Shown here: in pieces, positions 1 to 10,083 of the stretch
How positions within the stretch are numbered: position 1 is the stretch's first letter
Layout of the letters: the number at the start of each line of letters is the position of its first letter
From: Malus domestica
Lineage: Eukaryota > Streptophyta > Magnoliopsida > Rosales > Rosaceae
Assembly: GCF_042453785.1 (NCBI RefSeq)
Contig: NC_091665.1
Coordinates: 27,824,501 to 27,888,500, forward strand
Reading direction: 5' to 3'
DNA length: 64,000 nucleotides
Notes under the pieces: generated by a model
Databases searched by the model: none
The model's input: the letters and a program-made list of their open reading frames with translations, nothing else
Told to the model about the DNA's origin: nothing
Translations under genes and position numbers: made by a program

Positions 1-935
1 TGCGATAGCTATATTTCAAATCAACAATTAAACAACTTTTCTTCAAGACAAGAAATAAACCACTAAGCTTCAAGATTCAAGCATTTCAAGAAACAATTAG
101 AATCACTGGCTTCGGCCTTTTTAATTTAGCAATTACAAACAACACTATTTCAAAAAGATTCAAGAAAACCCAATACTTGGAATCACTGTCATTGGCCTTT
201 GGATTCACTCAACATACTTAATTGATGGCATTGGCCTTTGTACAATTCAGATATCTATATCATTAAGACAGACAAAAATGGCATTGGCCTTAACCTTGGC
301 AAGAAAGTAAAGATTCTAACTACTATCACAAAACTGAAAAAATTCACAGAAATTGATCTTTAAGAACTTTAAGAAAAGCAAGATTCAACAATCAATCTTC
401 CAGACAAGATGATTTGTTGAAGAATTTCGAACATAGAACCTAAGATGTCACCGGATTCAAACATTTTCTCCACTGTAAACTACCATAATAATCACAGTTA
501 CAGAAATTGAAAACACTGCAAGATAAATCGTAGGAAACATGATGACCTAAATCTGCCAGAAAAATTCCCAAACAGATCTTCTCAGCAATCCACAGCAGAT
601 TGTTGGCTCGATACCATCATAACAGTGCATGATCAAGCTTCAAAGAGTTGCAGAAATTATGAGAAAAGCTGAAGGACTTCAAAAATGTAAAGAGTCGAAG
701 AGAAAGAGAAGAGAGAGAAAGAGGGAAAAACATAGCTTTGAACATATTCACATTAATAAGAAATGAAAGGCTACATCAGTATATATAGTGTTTTAGATTG
801 TAATGAACTAGCTTACAATATAAGGCAACCAGCTAACTAACTCACAACAACCTAATCTTATCACAATCCAATTACACTATGGCATATGGACCGATAGACT
901 AAAGCCACATCATCATTATGTTATTACTGATAACA
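1..935 (-). mobile_element. 5' LTR and leader of a copia-type LTR retrotransposon, cut by window edge
   Basis: Read on the minus strand, a near-palindromic TGTTATCAGTAATAACA starts at 935. A TATA-rich stretch follows near 780. A tRNA-Met-type primer site (TGGTATCGAGCC) sits at 616-605. That makes 935-617 the 5' LTR (about 319 bp) and 604-1 the untranslated leader. The leader is studded with repeats of a CATTGGCC motif. No gag or pol frame is visible before the window ends. The lineage is inferred from the primer site and the short LTR. Confidence 0.45.
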
Positions 936-1066
936 TATTGTAAAATAGACTATACATGTGTAGTGTCATTTAAAGTGAATAAGGCACAATATTAACGAGG
1001 TTCGCTAAGTGTGCATAGGTTCTCAGGGCAACAACAATAGTCTCTTTCAATAAAAAAGAGTACAAA

Positions 1067-3142
1067 TGTAATGATCCATCCCTAAATTTTTCAGGATTAG
1101 GAACATTGACGACATTTTAGTAATTTCACATTGGTTGGGATATTTATTTTATGTTTTGTCTTTGGTGGTATTGTTTTGTGAGCCATTAGGGCCCACATGT
1201 TTCATTGTCTCGGATCCCTCTCTATGACTCTTCCATCTCCCTGTTACTCTCTCTTCCTTCACTCTCTCTCCCTCATCTCTCCCTGTAACCCTCTATCTCT
1301 GAGCTCAACATACACAACAACAATGGCGACACCACTCACCACCATCACCATTCCCTCCCTGTTAGTTCCACGAAACCAGAAATGAAGGAATAACACCCCA
1401 ACTCCCTCTCTGTCTCACTGCGTAACGGCTCCCATGGCCAATGTTCATCATCTCTAGCGAACTTTCACTGATTCTTACATAGGTAAGCTTCGGAAACATT
1501 CTGAACCTTCTTTTTTTATCCTCGTCTTTTGTCTTTGATCGTGTTTGTGTGTTTTGGACATCGAAACATCGCAGAAACAGCTCGGGGGAGACTTCCCCAA
1601 GTTCCGGCGAAAACTCACAACTTTCCAAGCCATTTTTCGGCCAACTCCAGCCACGGGATATGTATAATATTCTTTCTTGTCCTTTGGGCTTCAATTTTGT
1701 ATATTGAATGACTAGTTTTAGTTAAGATTTAGGGATGAACGACGTTTTCCAAGCTTCGACTTTCTTTTTCGTGGAAGTCAGTCGACCCATGGCCTGAAAC
1801 TAGGTTTACCCGACTCGACCACCAAGAACCGAATCCAAACCAAATCCGACCCTGACCCGTTTACCCCAGGACCCTACCCGTTTTCTAATTGGATTCGGAA
1901 TATTCCTAAAATATTATGTGAAATATTCTTGGAATAATATTCTCTAGAATACTTTCTGTAATATTGTTTTGTTTTGACTTTTACGAGATTTTCTTGGAAA
2001 CCTTCCTAGACTAATTTCGACGTCTTGAGTCTATTTTTGACATTTGTTTAGTGAAATTCTGAAGTTTTAATGTAGTTGCCCAGCTTGGCGTCTCGGTTGA
2101 CTTTTTACGAAATTTTCCCGAGGTAATTTGACGCCCTGGTTCTAAATCCTCGCTCCATTTTCCCAAATTCAATCATTTTAGTAGGATTTTACTAATTGAT
2201 CCCTTTATGTGGATATGTGCGTTTGTTAGTGGTGATGCCATACTCCCTAGTTCGAACGGCTCTTCGACGACGGAGTATCTGTGAATGGACTCTTTCCAAA
2301 ATGCATGATTTTATTACTAGAAATGCATACTTGAAAAGCATGATTTTATAACTATGTTTTATGAAACATTTATTGAGTTATCGGATTTACGTTTTATGAA
2401 ATATCATACTTTATCGAATTTACATTTATTGAGATATTTATGAATATGGATTTATGATATGATGTTTAAACTGTTGAGCTCTGATGATATATATTTTGGA
2501 AAGATTATGTTCATGATTTTATGTGCTTACTTGCAGATATTCATACAGTGTGCCTTCGGGCGGGCGATATAGTGCCTTTTGACGGATGATATATGTACCT
2601 TTGGGCGGACGATGTATGTGCCTTCGGGTGGGCGATGGATGTACCTTCGGGCAATTATGATATCACTACTAAGGTTTTATGGCATGCTAGGGTTTTCGGA
2701 AAACCTATTACTTATTATGCTATATGAGTTTTCTAAAATTGGGGGTTAGTACGTTTGAAGAGTAGTTGATATTGTTATTATTATTCCTACTAAATTGGTC
2801 TACTCATGCTTTGTTTTGCACCCCCTTTAGCATTTAGAATCGATGCGTACGAACCCGGCATCAATGCACTCCCGTATTGGTATCTTCGAGTCCTCTCGGT
2901 ATAGGATGCATTCCTTTGTTCACACCTTTTTATAATATTCTATCTACAATATTCTTGATTAGTTGTATGCTCTGAACACGTTCCTACAATTGCATATTCA
3001 TTAAAGTTAAATTTACTTGTTTTATTTACGTTCGTTCTTTCTTCATAACTTACATGCATGTTAATATGGCTTTGTCACCTTTGGGTGTAAGCCAACACGT
3101 GCCCATTCCAGTGTTCGGAGGATATTGGAATCGGGCATGTCA
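1067..3142 (+). mobile_element. Solo LTR of a Gypsy-type retrotransposon (2,076 bp)
   Basis: The segment starts TGTAATGATCC and ends GGGCATGTCA. It is flanked by the identical 5-bp repeat ACAAA at 1062-1066 and 3143-3147, the hallmark of LTR-element insertion. No primer site or internal coding region remains, so it is a solo LTR left by LTR-LTR recombination. The length and TG...CA form fit the long LTRs of chromovirus-type Gypsy elements. Short open frames at 1197-1711 are incidental. Confidence 0.8.
2545..2655. repeat. 28-bp-class tandem repeat inside the solo LTR
   Basis: About four imperfect copies of a unit resembling GTGCCTTCGGGCGGGCGAT plus a TATATG-rich spacer stand in tandem. They look like an internal minisatellite of the LTR. 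Confidence 0.6.
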
Positions 3143-3640
3143 ACAAAAATAACTCACTTTAGTCTAAAAACTCTATTATTCTCTTTGGTCTTTGTACGTA
3201 GCTCACTGGCATTTCTTCGCTCTACCGGAACACTTGCTGATCATAGTTTTATAGGGAAATGAATTTAAGTGACTCAACCCCATTCTTATTATTTGCCAAT
3301 AGTAGAAAATACAAACGCTAGAAGACTAAAACCCACCAACTCATGCTTTGATGTTTTTCACGGATTGATCTCATGTACGTAATTTAGCAATCCAAAGTAA
3401 TCATGTGGTAGCCATCCACATGAACAACAATAGCTTCTTTCTTTAGCAAATGTTCAACAAAAGGGATTCTTCATATTACATAGGGTGAAGTGCTGATTTA
3501 GTTTTTTAATTATCATCTCAGTGAAAATTAGGTCTCTAAATTATTTTTCAATAAAATAAGTCCTTAAACTCATTAAAAATTGCTAATTTCATTCCTACTA
3601 TTATATTAAAAGCTATATTATTCAATTATTCGTCAACTTA
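3143..3640. other. AT-rich intergenic stretch, nothing recognised
   Basis: There is no credible coding frame, RNA or clear repeat boundary between the solo LTR and the next MITE. Confidence 0.5.
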
Positions 3641-3926
3641 GGTATCGTTTGTATGCAGACGGGACGGGACGGAATGGAATGAGACGGGACGGGACGGGAC
3701 GGAACGGAAAGGGATCAAAGATGCCCTCGGATGGAAATAAGGAGAAACAAGAAGGAGACATAGAGGTTATAATTTTGTGTTCCACGGATATGGAATGAGT
3801 CATTCCAAGGGGGTTAGGCGGAACAAAAATTCACCCAAAATTCGTTCCGTGGAACAGCGCGTTCCACCCATTTTAGGCGCACCAAACGTGGGACGGAACG
3901 CCTCGTCCCACGTACTAAACGGTACC
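3641..3926. mobile_element. Tourist-type (PIF/Harbinger) MITE
   Basis: This 286-bp element has terminal inverted repeats (GGTATCGTTTGTATGCAGAC against GGTACCGTTTAGTACGTGGG). It is flanked by TTA at 3638-3640 and 3927-3929, the 3-bp target duplication typical of PIF/Harbinger. The interior is rich in GGGACGG and GGAAC motifs. Relatives lie at 12054-12333 and 25052-26235. Confidence 0.8.
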
Positions 3927-3929
3927 TTA

Positions 3930-4585
3930 AGTCACTTGACACACTTTAAAATGTAATACCTGCATTTTCTTGCTTATAAGATCGTAACATTTCATACAAG
4001 TTGTGAATGTAACGTTTAATTTACCCTCAAAATTTAACTCTATATACTATTTCTTTGTAATAAAATTACCAACCTACCCTTCAAAATGTATCACATGCAA
4101 GTAATGTTACTTAAATTGAAGAAAATTTGAATATAGTAGCTTCGAAACTAATATTAGCCATTAATGATGTAATTGACAGATTTTTATATTCGATGACTGA
4201 TTTTTCTGAAAAAAATAATTTAAAACCTAATTTCCACTCAGATAATAATTCAAGAATTAAATTGATAATTCACCCTATTACATATCTTGCAGTGCAGTCT
4301 GTGCAGAAATTTGACTTTCTTTAGGATTTTGGTTGTCTTTCTTTAGCAATTGGTCCACTGTTACCCAACCATGCATATTACTAACAATCATATTTTATTT
4401 TATATTTGCTTTCTGCAGATATCGACTCTCTCAATAATTCCATTTTCCCGGGAGTAAGTAACTATTTGTTTATTTACACACACACACACACAACATTAAT
4501 ATTAGTGTAAATGCTCATATTCACGTAAGCTACAAGCCTTCTATAAGACTAACTAAATTAACTATGTGCCATTGATAATGTAAAC
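3930..4585. other. AT-rich stretch with a short CA microsatellite
   Basis: No gene is seen. A short (CA)n lies near 4475-4493. This may be degraded intron 1 of the CMS pseudogene that follows, but no exon 1 remnant could be found. Confidence 0.4.
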
Positions 4586-5370
4586 GTCTGAGAAGGAGTT
4601 CCTATATTGAATATATGAGTAAGCTATCAAGGCCAGGGCAACAATATAACATTCACAGAGGCTGTTGGCTACAATTTTCCCACTGAAGTGGAGCAATTTG
4701 TTAAGGATTCGAAGGCCGATGTAGTAGGGATTGAAAATGCAATCATATCCATGCATATGTCATAACGATCTTGGCCTCGCCAATGCCAATACAATAATTG
4801 TAAAGTAAATTGCATTTTACTTTCTCAGGTTTGGATGCAATTGCAATCTTATATAAAAATTTTAAAACATTTCACTCTCATACATTTACTCTCATTTCAT
4901 TGCAATTTCATACATCCGTTAGTCAAACCATTAATTTGACCATTAAAGTGACGATGTGGCAAACATAAGGCCACATGTTTTTTATGACATGGCAAATAAA
5001 AGTAATTAAATATTAAAAATCAATTTAAAAATAAAACAAAATTAAAATTTCCCCATTGGTTGAGATATCACTTTCTTCAGTTTTCCCCTTCCACCCTTCC
5101 TTTTGAATCGTCGACCCACCCCTTCCCCTTGGAATCCCGTCAAATCGGTGGTCTCGCAACCAAGGAAGAAAATGCCGATAATATCGGCGATATTTCGTCG
5201 ATATTATCGGTTTTTCACGGTAACGATATTTTAATAGGTATCCAATTGATTTTCGTCTAAATATCACGATATTATCAATAATATCGCGATATTTCCAAAA
5301 CTACCACGATATTTTCGATAATATCGCGAGATCAAAACCCAAAAATATTTAAAAAATGTTGAGAAGTCTC

Positions 5371-5417
5371 AACAGATAACTACACTTGATCTTAGCAAAA
5401 AAGGCCGAGCAAGGCAT
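5371..5417 (-). ncRNA. 5' fragment of a U2 spliceosomal snRNA gene
   Basis: On the minus strand, 5417 downward reads ATGCCTTGCTCGGCC, then the U2 hallmark GCTAAGATCAAGTGTAG. This matches roughly the first 45 nt of U2, including the branch-point-recognition region. Similarity stops at about 5371. A short perfect hairpin follows at 5358-5373 (GTTGAGA-AG-TCTCAAC). The Sm site and 3' stem-loops are missing, so it is not a functional U2 gene. A TATA box and USE stand at correct distances upstream. Confidence 0.75.
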
Positions 5418-5431
5418 GCTTTTCTCAGCTT

Positions 5432-5584
5432 GGAAATGTGGCTTTTATAGGCATGTGTGCTTGCTCACTGCCCTTGCGTGGGCGATGTGGGATTACAGAA
5501 ACCAAACTTAGGAATGTGGCTTTTATAGGCCTTTTTGCTTGCTCACTGCCCTTGCGTGGGCGATGTGGGATTACAGAAACCAAA
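5432..5584 (-). promoter_or_regulatory. Duplicated plant snRNA Pol II promoter (USE + TATA, twice)
   Basis: The minus strand has two tandem copies (about 79-bp unit) of the plant snRNA promoter. The upstream sequence element ATCCCACATCG is perfect at 5493-5483 and 5571-5561. TATAAAAG boxes lie at 5449-5442 and 5527-5520. The USE-TATA gap is 33 bp, the spacing known for Pol II-type plant snRNA genes. The proximal TATA is 32 bp from the first U2 base (5417). The distal copy points into the proximal copy. Confidence 0.75.
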
Positions 5585-6722
5585 ACGTTTTGTTGCGACT
5601 TGCGAGGGCTGGTACATGTGAACTTGTGACTCCAACTAGGTAAAACTTAAGAGCCAGATCTAATTTGGGGCCTTCTATCCTATATTTGTGGACAACGATC
5701 AAATGCTAAAGATTAAACAAACATAATATGTTCTACTGCTTAGCAAAAAAAGCTACAAACCCTTTGCTTATCAACAAAAAAAGACAAATCCTTGCACTAG
5801 ATATACTTTCAAATTACGTTGAGTAGCAACCTGATATATGTATTCGGACGAATTATAAAACAATTGACACACTCCTGGTTTCCAAAATTCAATTCTTTTA
5901 CTTTATATAAACTTGAAAAAACATAATCGGCATCCAAATTAAAGTTTAGTCTTATTCAACGTATTGATTTTCAATCGTTAATTGATATACTATAATTTGG
6001 AACTTCAACGCCTAGACGCATGCTTATGTGTAAGAAATTTAAAGTGTCAAATTCGGCACATTATTCTTCATCATTTTATTCACTTCCTTTTTTTTTTAAT
6101 ATCCTAAATAAAACCTCCCAATATTGTACTAATTAATTATATATAAATGATTATGGTGTGTTTAAACTTCTTTCATTAATTACTACATATTTTCTACACT
6201 CACAATGTTTGCCAGCTCGCTATATAATCAACTTAAATCAGTTAAATCCATCATGCAATACATTTCCTTCCAATTTTTTGTGATAAATTAATAGATAATT
6301 GACCAAATAAACATCCTGCAAAGTTTCATTAAAAATTTTCATGGTTTCCATGTAATTTTTATCGATATCGATATTATCCCGATATTTCCATCGATATTTC
6401 CGTGTTTTCGGACTACCAATATTTTCGATATTACCGATATTTTCTTCCTTGCTCGCAACTACTACAACTGGTAGCTCCGCCTCCTGCGAATCAATCTCAA
6501 ACCGAAATGGACCCAACCCAATGCCAGAAGGTTCGCTTTGCCTAGCACCAGCTTCCTTCCCCTTCCTTCTCCAGTTCTCCTCGCTTCGCCCAACACTAAC
6601 TACAATTTCATATTTGTTCCTATGCATACAATTTGCGATGGCCGTCATATCTCGGTAAGAACATACTTGGAAGACTTCACACAGAAATAAATACAAAGCA
6701 TATTATAGTCACCAGCAAGATA

Positions 6723-7193
6723 GTAATTCTTTGGGTTCTTTAGAGAAAGGCCCTTGAAACTCTTATTTTCCAAACAAAAATCCACCTAATATTAAACATA
6801 CAAATAAAACCTAAATTTCAAATAGACTACCATGTAGACAAATATATAACCAATTATTACAACATATTTACAACTTATGCCACAAACCCCTAATCTAAAT
6901 TACATTAATAAAACCCTCTTTATCAGTCAAAAAGGGTAAAAAAATAATTTTATCTTCTACCACAAAACAAAATCATGGGCAGTAAAGTACACACAAACTA
7001 AATTTTACAATTTTTTTTTCAAAGCCTCACCCAAAGTGATCCTAGCATCCTCTAATTTTGAAAAATAAAAACTAAAAACTTCTCTCTTCCACATTCCTTT
7101 TTTTTCTCCCTTTCTCCATCTCATTTTAAAATAAAAATAAAAATTATTTTCACACACAAAGTGTGAGGCATATGCTAGTTATGTTAATAAATA
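6723..7193. other. Non-coding stretch ending in a plus-strand Helitron-like 3' terminus
   Basis: The segment is AT-rich with no gene. At 7152-7178 the plus strand has a short hairpin (CACAC-AAA-GTGTG) and then CTAG followed by T. This resembles a Helitron 3' end, but I could not find its matching 5' TC end. Confidence 0.35.
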
Positions 7194-7484
7194 CTAGCAA
7201 TTGGCATACACGCAAAGCGTGTGCAACAACTTTCATATGTCACTTGCACTATAGAACCAAATTCAAATCTCTTAACTTTTTTTTTTCTTGAGAAAAGCCA
7301 TGAAGATGCATCTACACATGCGAACAAACACAAATTACAAACTAGGAGTGGAAAAAGATATAATTGATGACAAACATACTCCCAATTCTTACCTTTGAAT
7401 TAATCACTAAAATATGAGAGTTTCCCTACTCTCATCCACAAATTGTCTCATACTGATTTTAAGAACAGTAAATGAATAACAATT

Positions 7485-7778
7485 TGTTACATCCCACATT
7501 GTCCAGGAGAGTGGATCCTGTAAGCCTTATATGTATATTCACATCTCTACCTAGTACGAGGCCTTTTGGGAACTCACTGACTTCGGATTCCATCGGAACT
7601 CCGAAGTTAAGATAGTTCGGACGAGAGCATTCCTAGGATGAGTGACCCACTGGGAAGTTCTCGTGTGAGTTCCCAGAAACAAAACTGTGAGGGCGTGGTC
7701 GGGGTCTAAAGCGAACAATATCGTGCTACGGCGGAGTCGAGCCCGGGATGTGGTGGGGGCCTGGGCGGGGATGTCACA
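7485..7778 (+). mobile_element. Cassandra TRIM solo LTR (5S rRNA-like)
   Basis: The segment runs TGTTACATCCC...GATGTCACA, flanked by CAATT and GAATT. Bases 7583-7672 resemble 5S rRNA, including GGAACTCCGAAGTTAAG, GACGAGAGCATTCCTAGGAT and CTGGGAAGTTCTCGTG. This is the diagnostic feature of Cassandra, whose LTR carries a Pol III 5S-type promoter. There is only one LTR and no primer site, hence solo. Confidence 0.85.
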
Positions 7779-7856
7779 GAATTAATTGAAATAAAAACAT
7801 CATAAAATAACTAATTGCAATATAAATTATTATATAAATAGAGAGAGAGAGAGTGA

Positions 7857-7859
7857 AGT

Positions 7860-7891
<32 letters not shown>

Positions 7892-7894
7892 GGG
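7857..7894. repeat. (TTGAGGG)n heptamer repeat
   Basis: About five tandem copies of TTGAGGG, one base different from the plant telomere unit TTTAGGG, lie inside the Helitron. Confidence 0.8.
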
Positions 7895-8135
7895 GAAGTG
7901 TGGAAGTTACCGTAAAGAGTAGAACTGCTTTGGAGGTGGAAGTGGGGAAGTTATCATTAGTTTTAGACTTTTACTTCTTTTTTATATTTTTTAATGATTA
8001 TCCACAATTATTATTTTGATTGTATCCACAATTACTAAACCTTGTTTATAAACTCAACTTATGAAAGTAAGGGTAGAGTTGTCTTTTCCTGCGTTTTTTG
8101 GTCGATAAAGACTCTTCTCTTATTAATAGTATAGA

Positions 8136-8380
8136 TATTGCCACTTAGTACTACGATCTAGTGGTATTCCTCTTCATTTGTAAGTGAGAGGTCTTTCCCA
8201 CCAAAAACGAGTTTAAACCACATTATTGCTAGCTCATTGTGAGGCTAAATACACTCCCTCCCCTTTAGTTTAGAAAATATCGTTTGTTCAAAATAATAAT
8301 AGTATAGATATTACTCACCCTAAATATGATTAGCAATTAACTCCATATGGAATTTTTACCTTTTTTTCATAAATATTAGT

Positions 8381-8426
<46 letters not shown>

Positions 8427-9470
8427 GGGCACATTTTTTGTATGAATAAAAATAAGGGTGATTTTGTGAAAAATCAATAAAAAGTTACTATATTAAATCA
8501 ACAATATTTATGTTAATTATAAATAGGTCAATTATGTATTGTGATACTTAAATGTATTTAAAATAAACAAAATTTACAAAATATGCCACTACAACTGACA
8601 CCCACTTCAACTAACACTACATTTCTCATAGTTTTATATTTGGAATAAGTCAATACAAATCAGACACTGCAATGTAGTGTCTGTTTCCTGATTTTGTTTT
8701 TTACATTTGGATTCAGACACTGCATTGCAATGTTCATTTATTGGTTTCGTTTCGTTTCCTGGTTCCTTTTTTTTTTTTTGAGTTGAGCAGACTCTTCCAT
8801 GTAAAGGAATGGTGAGAGAGTGAGATAGAATATACATATTCTATCAATTTATAGGATTCAAATCCTCCTAAGATCAGTTATATAGGAATAGAAATCCAAC
8901 GACCAATGCCTCATCCCCCGCCTCTCTTCACTTTCAACTTTTTTTTCTCCTTCGCGCCCCCACACCCCACTATTGTTAACAACCCCAAATTCAATTGCAA
9001 GTCATCGGTTCTCTAAGTCAGATATATTTTTTCACTATCCCTTACTGTTTTAGTTTTTTATTTGTCATCTATTTCTTCTTCTTCATCTTTGAGATTTCTC
9101 TCTCTATCATTCTTCCATAGTTATGAAAAGATCTTTGCAACCAAAAGACATTCGTTTGCATGACCCCCCCTCTTTGTTGTTTCGTTAACATCGGCTGAGA
9201 TTTTAAGGTCAAGGGACTTGTAATTGTGGGATGTGGCGGTGTTAAGGCTGATTTTGGAAAGGGTAAGGTGAGGGACCTACAATTATGGTTATGGTTGGGT
9301 GAGTTGTGGCGGTGTTAGGGCTGATTTTAAGGTGGGGTTGAATTTAATTTAGAATTTAGGGAGTTAATGGTTCTAGGTTAAGAGCTTTGAAGTGTGGGAG
9401 AAAGAGAAAAGTTGACAGAAAAAGAGGAAGGATAAGAGATTTTGGCCGTTGGATTTGTATTAATGCATGA
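8136..9470. other. Repeat-derived intergenic DNA with tRNA-type SINE relative and AT microsatellite
   Basis: 8142-8310 is related to the repeats at 27553-27712 and 43801-43975 (see those SINE entries). A pure (AT)n run lies at 8383-8423. A second TCTATACTATTATTA terminus on the minus strand near 8307 echoes the Helitron 5' end. No gene is supported. Confidence 0.5.
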
Positions 9471-10083
9471 TGTAAGATCCCACATCAACCAACAGAGAGG
9501 GGGGGGTGATGTGCCTTCTATGTACACGCCCACCTCATATAGCACGAGGCCTTTTGGGGACTCACTAGCTTCGGATTCCATTGGAACTCAGAAGTTAAGC
9601 GAGATCGTGAGAGAGCAATCCCAGAATGAATGATCCACTGGGAAGTTCTCGTGTGAGTTCCCAAAAACAAAACTGTGAAGGCGTGGCCAGGGCCTAAAGT
9701 GGACAATATCGTGCTACGACGGAGTCAGTCTGGGATGTGTCAGAATGGTATAAGAGCCACTATGCCGTTCAGTGCGAGTGTGCCAACAAGGACGTCAGGC
9801 CCCTTAGAGGGTGGATTGTAAGATCCCACACCGACCAACGAAAATGGGGTGATGTGTCTTATATGTATATGCCCACCTCCTATAGCATGAGACTTTTTGG
9901 GGACTTACTAGCTTCGGATTCCATTGGAACTCCGAAGATAAGTGAGTTAGGGCGAAAGCATTCCCAGGATGGGTAACCCACTTGGAAGTTCTCGTGTGAG
10001 TTCTCAGAAACAAATCCGTGAAGGAATGGTAAGCCTAAAGCGGACAATATCATGCTATGGCGGGGTTGGTTTGGGATGTGATA
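9471..10083 (+). mobile_element. Complete Cassandra TRIM retrotransposon
   Basis: The 5' LTR is 9471-9742 and the 3' LTR 9817-10083, both beginning TGTAAGATCCCACA and both 5S-like (GGAACTCCGAAGATAAG, CCCAGGATGGGTAACCC). The internal region is only 74 bp. It starts with a tRNA-Met-type primer site (TGGTATAAGAGCC) and ends with a purine tract (CTTAGAGGGTGGAT). Flanking CATGA and GATGA are the target duplication with one mismatch. The element has no coding capacity, as is normal for this family. The open frames here are translations of the 5S-like region. Confidence 0.9.

Larger units (their letters stand above)
5161..6451. mobile_element. TIR DNA transposon with ATATCG-rich subterminal repeats, carrying a U2 snRNA fragment
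   Basis: This 1,291-bp element is flanked by identical 8-bp repeats CTCGCAAC at 5153-5160 and 6452-6459. Its ends are inverted repeats (CAAGGAAGAAAAT against ATTTTCTTCCTTG). Both subterminal regions are full of GATATTATCG/CGATATTTCC motifs that can pair with each other. It has no transposase. An 8-bp duplication suggests hAT; a degenerate 9-bp one (MULE) is possible. A shorter relative lies at 47049-47554. The interior holds a truncated U2 snRNA gene with two copies of its promoter. Confidence 0.75.
4586..6722 (+). pseudogene. Citramalate synthase (CMS) pseudogene remnant: exon 2 and exon 4
   Basis: 4586-4799 closely matches exon 2 of the intact CMS gene (15706-15919), and 6632-6722 matches its exon 4 (16260-16352) together with the upstream intron edge. 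The exon 2 copy has two in-frame stops near its start (TGA and TAA), a 1-base loss near the GCAACA stretch and a 1-base gain at the HCHND metal-site region. The exon 4 copy has lost 2 bases, and its last codon changed from ATG to ATA. Exon 3 is missing. A TIR transposon (5161-6451) fills the gap. This is an inactivated paralogue of the gene 9 kb downstream, in the same orientation. Confidence 0.85.
7194..8135 (-). mobile_element. Non-autonomous Helitron
   Basis: On the minus strand the element begins TCTATACTATTAATAAG after an A (8136). It ends with a GC-rich hairpin (CACACGC-TTT-GCGTGT), about 10 nt, and CTAG before a T (7193). This fits Helitron rules: 5' TC, 3' hairpin plus CTRR, insertion between A and T. 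There is no Rep/helicase. A Cassandra solo LTR (7485-7778) has inserted inside. A (GA)n run near 7841-7854 and TTGAGGG repeats are also internal. Confidence 0.55.

Noticed and set aside
5371..5417. Functional U2 snRNA gene
   Set aside because: Only about 45 of roughly 190 nt are present, and the Sm site and 3' domain are absent.
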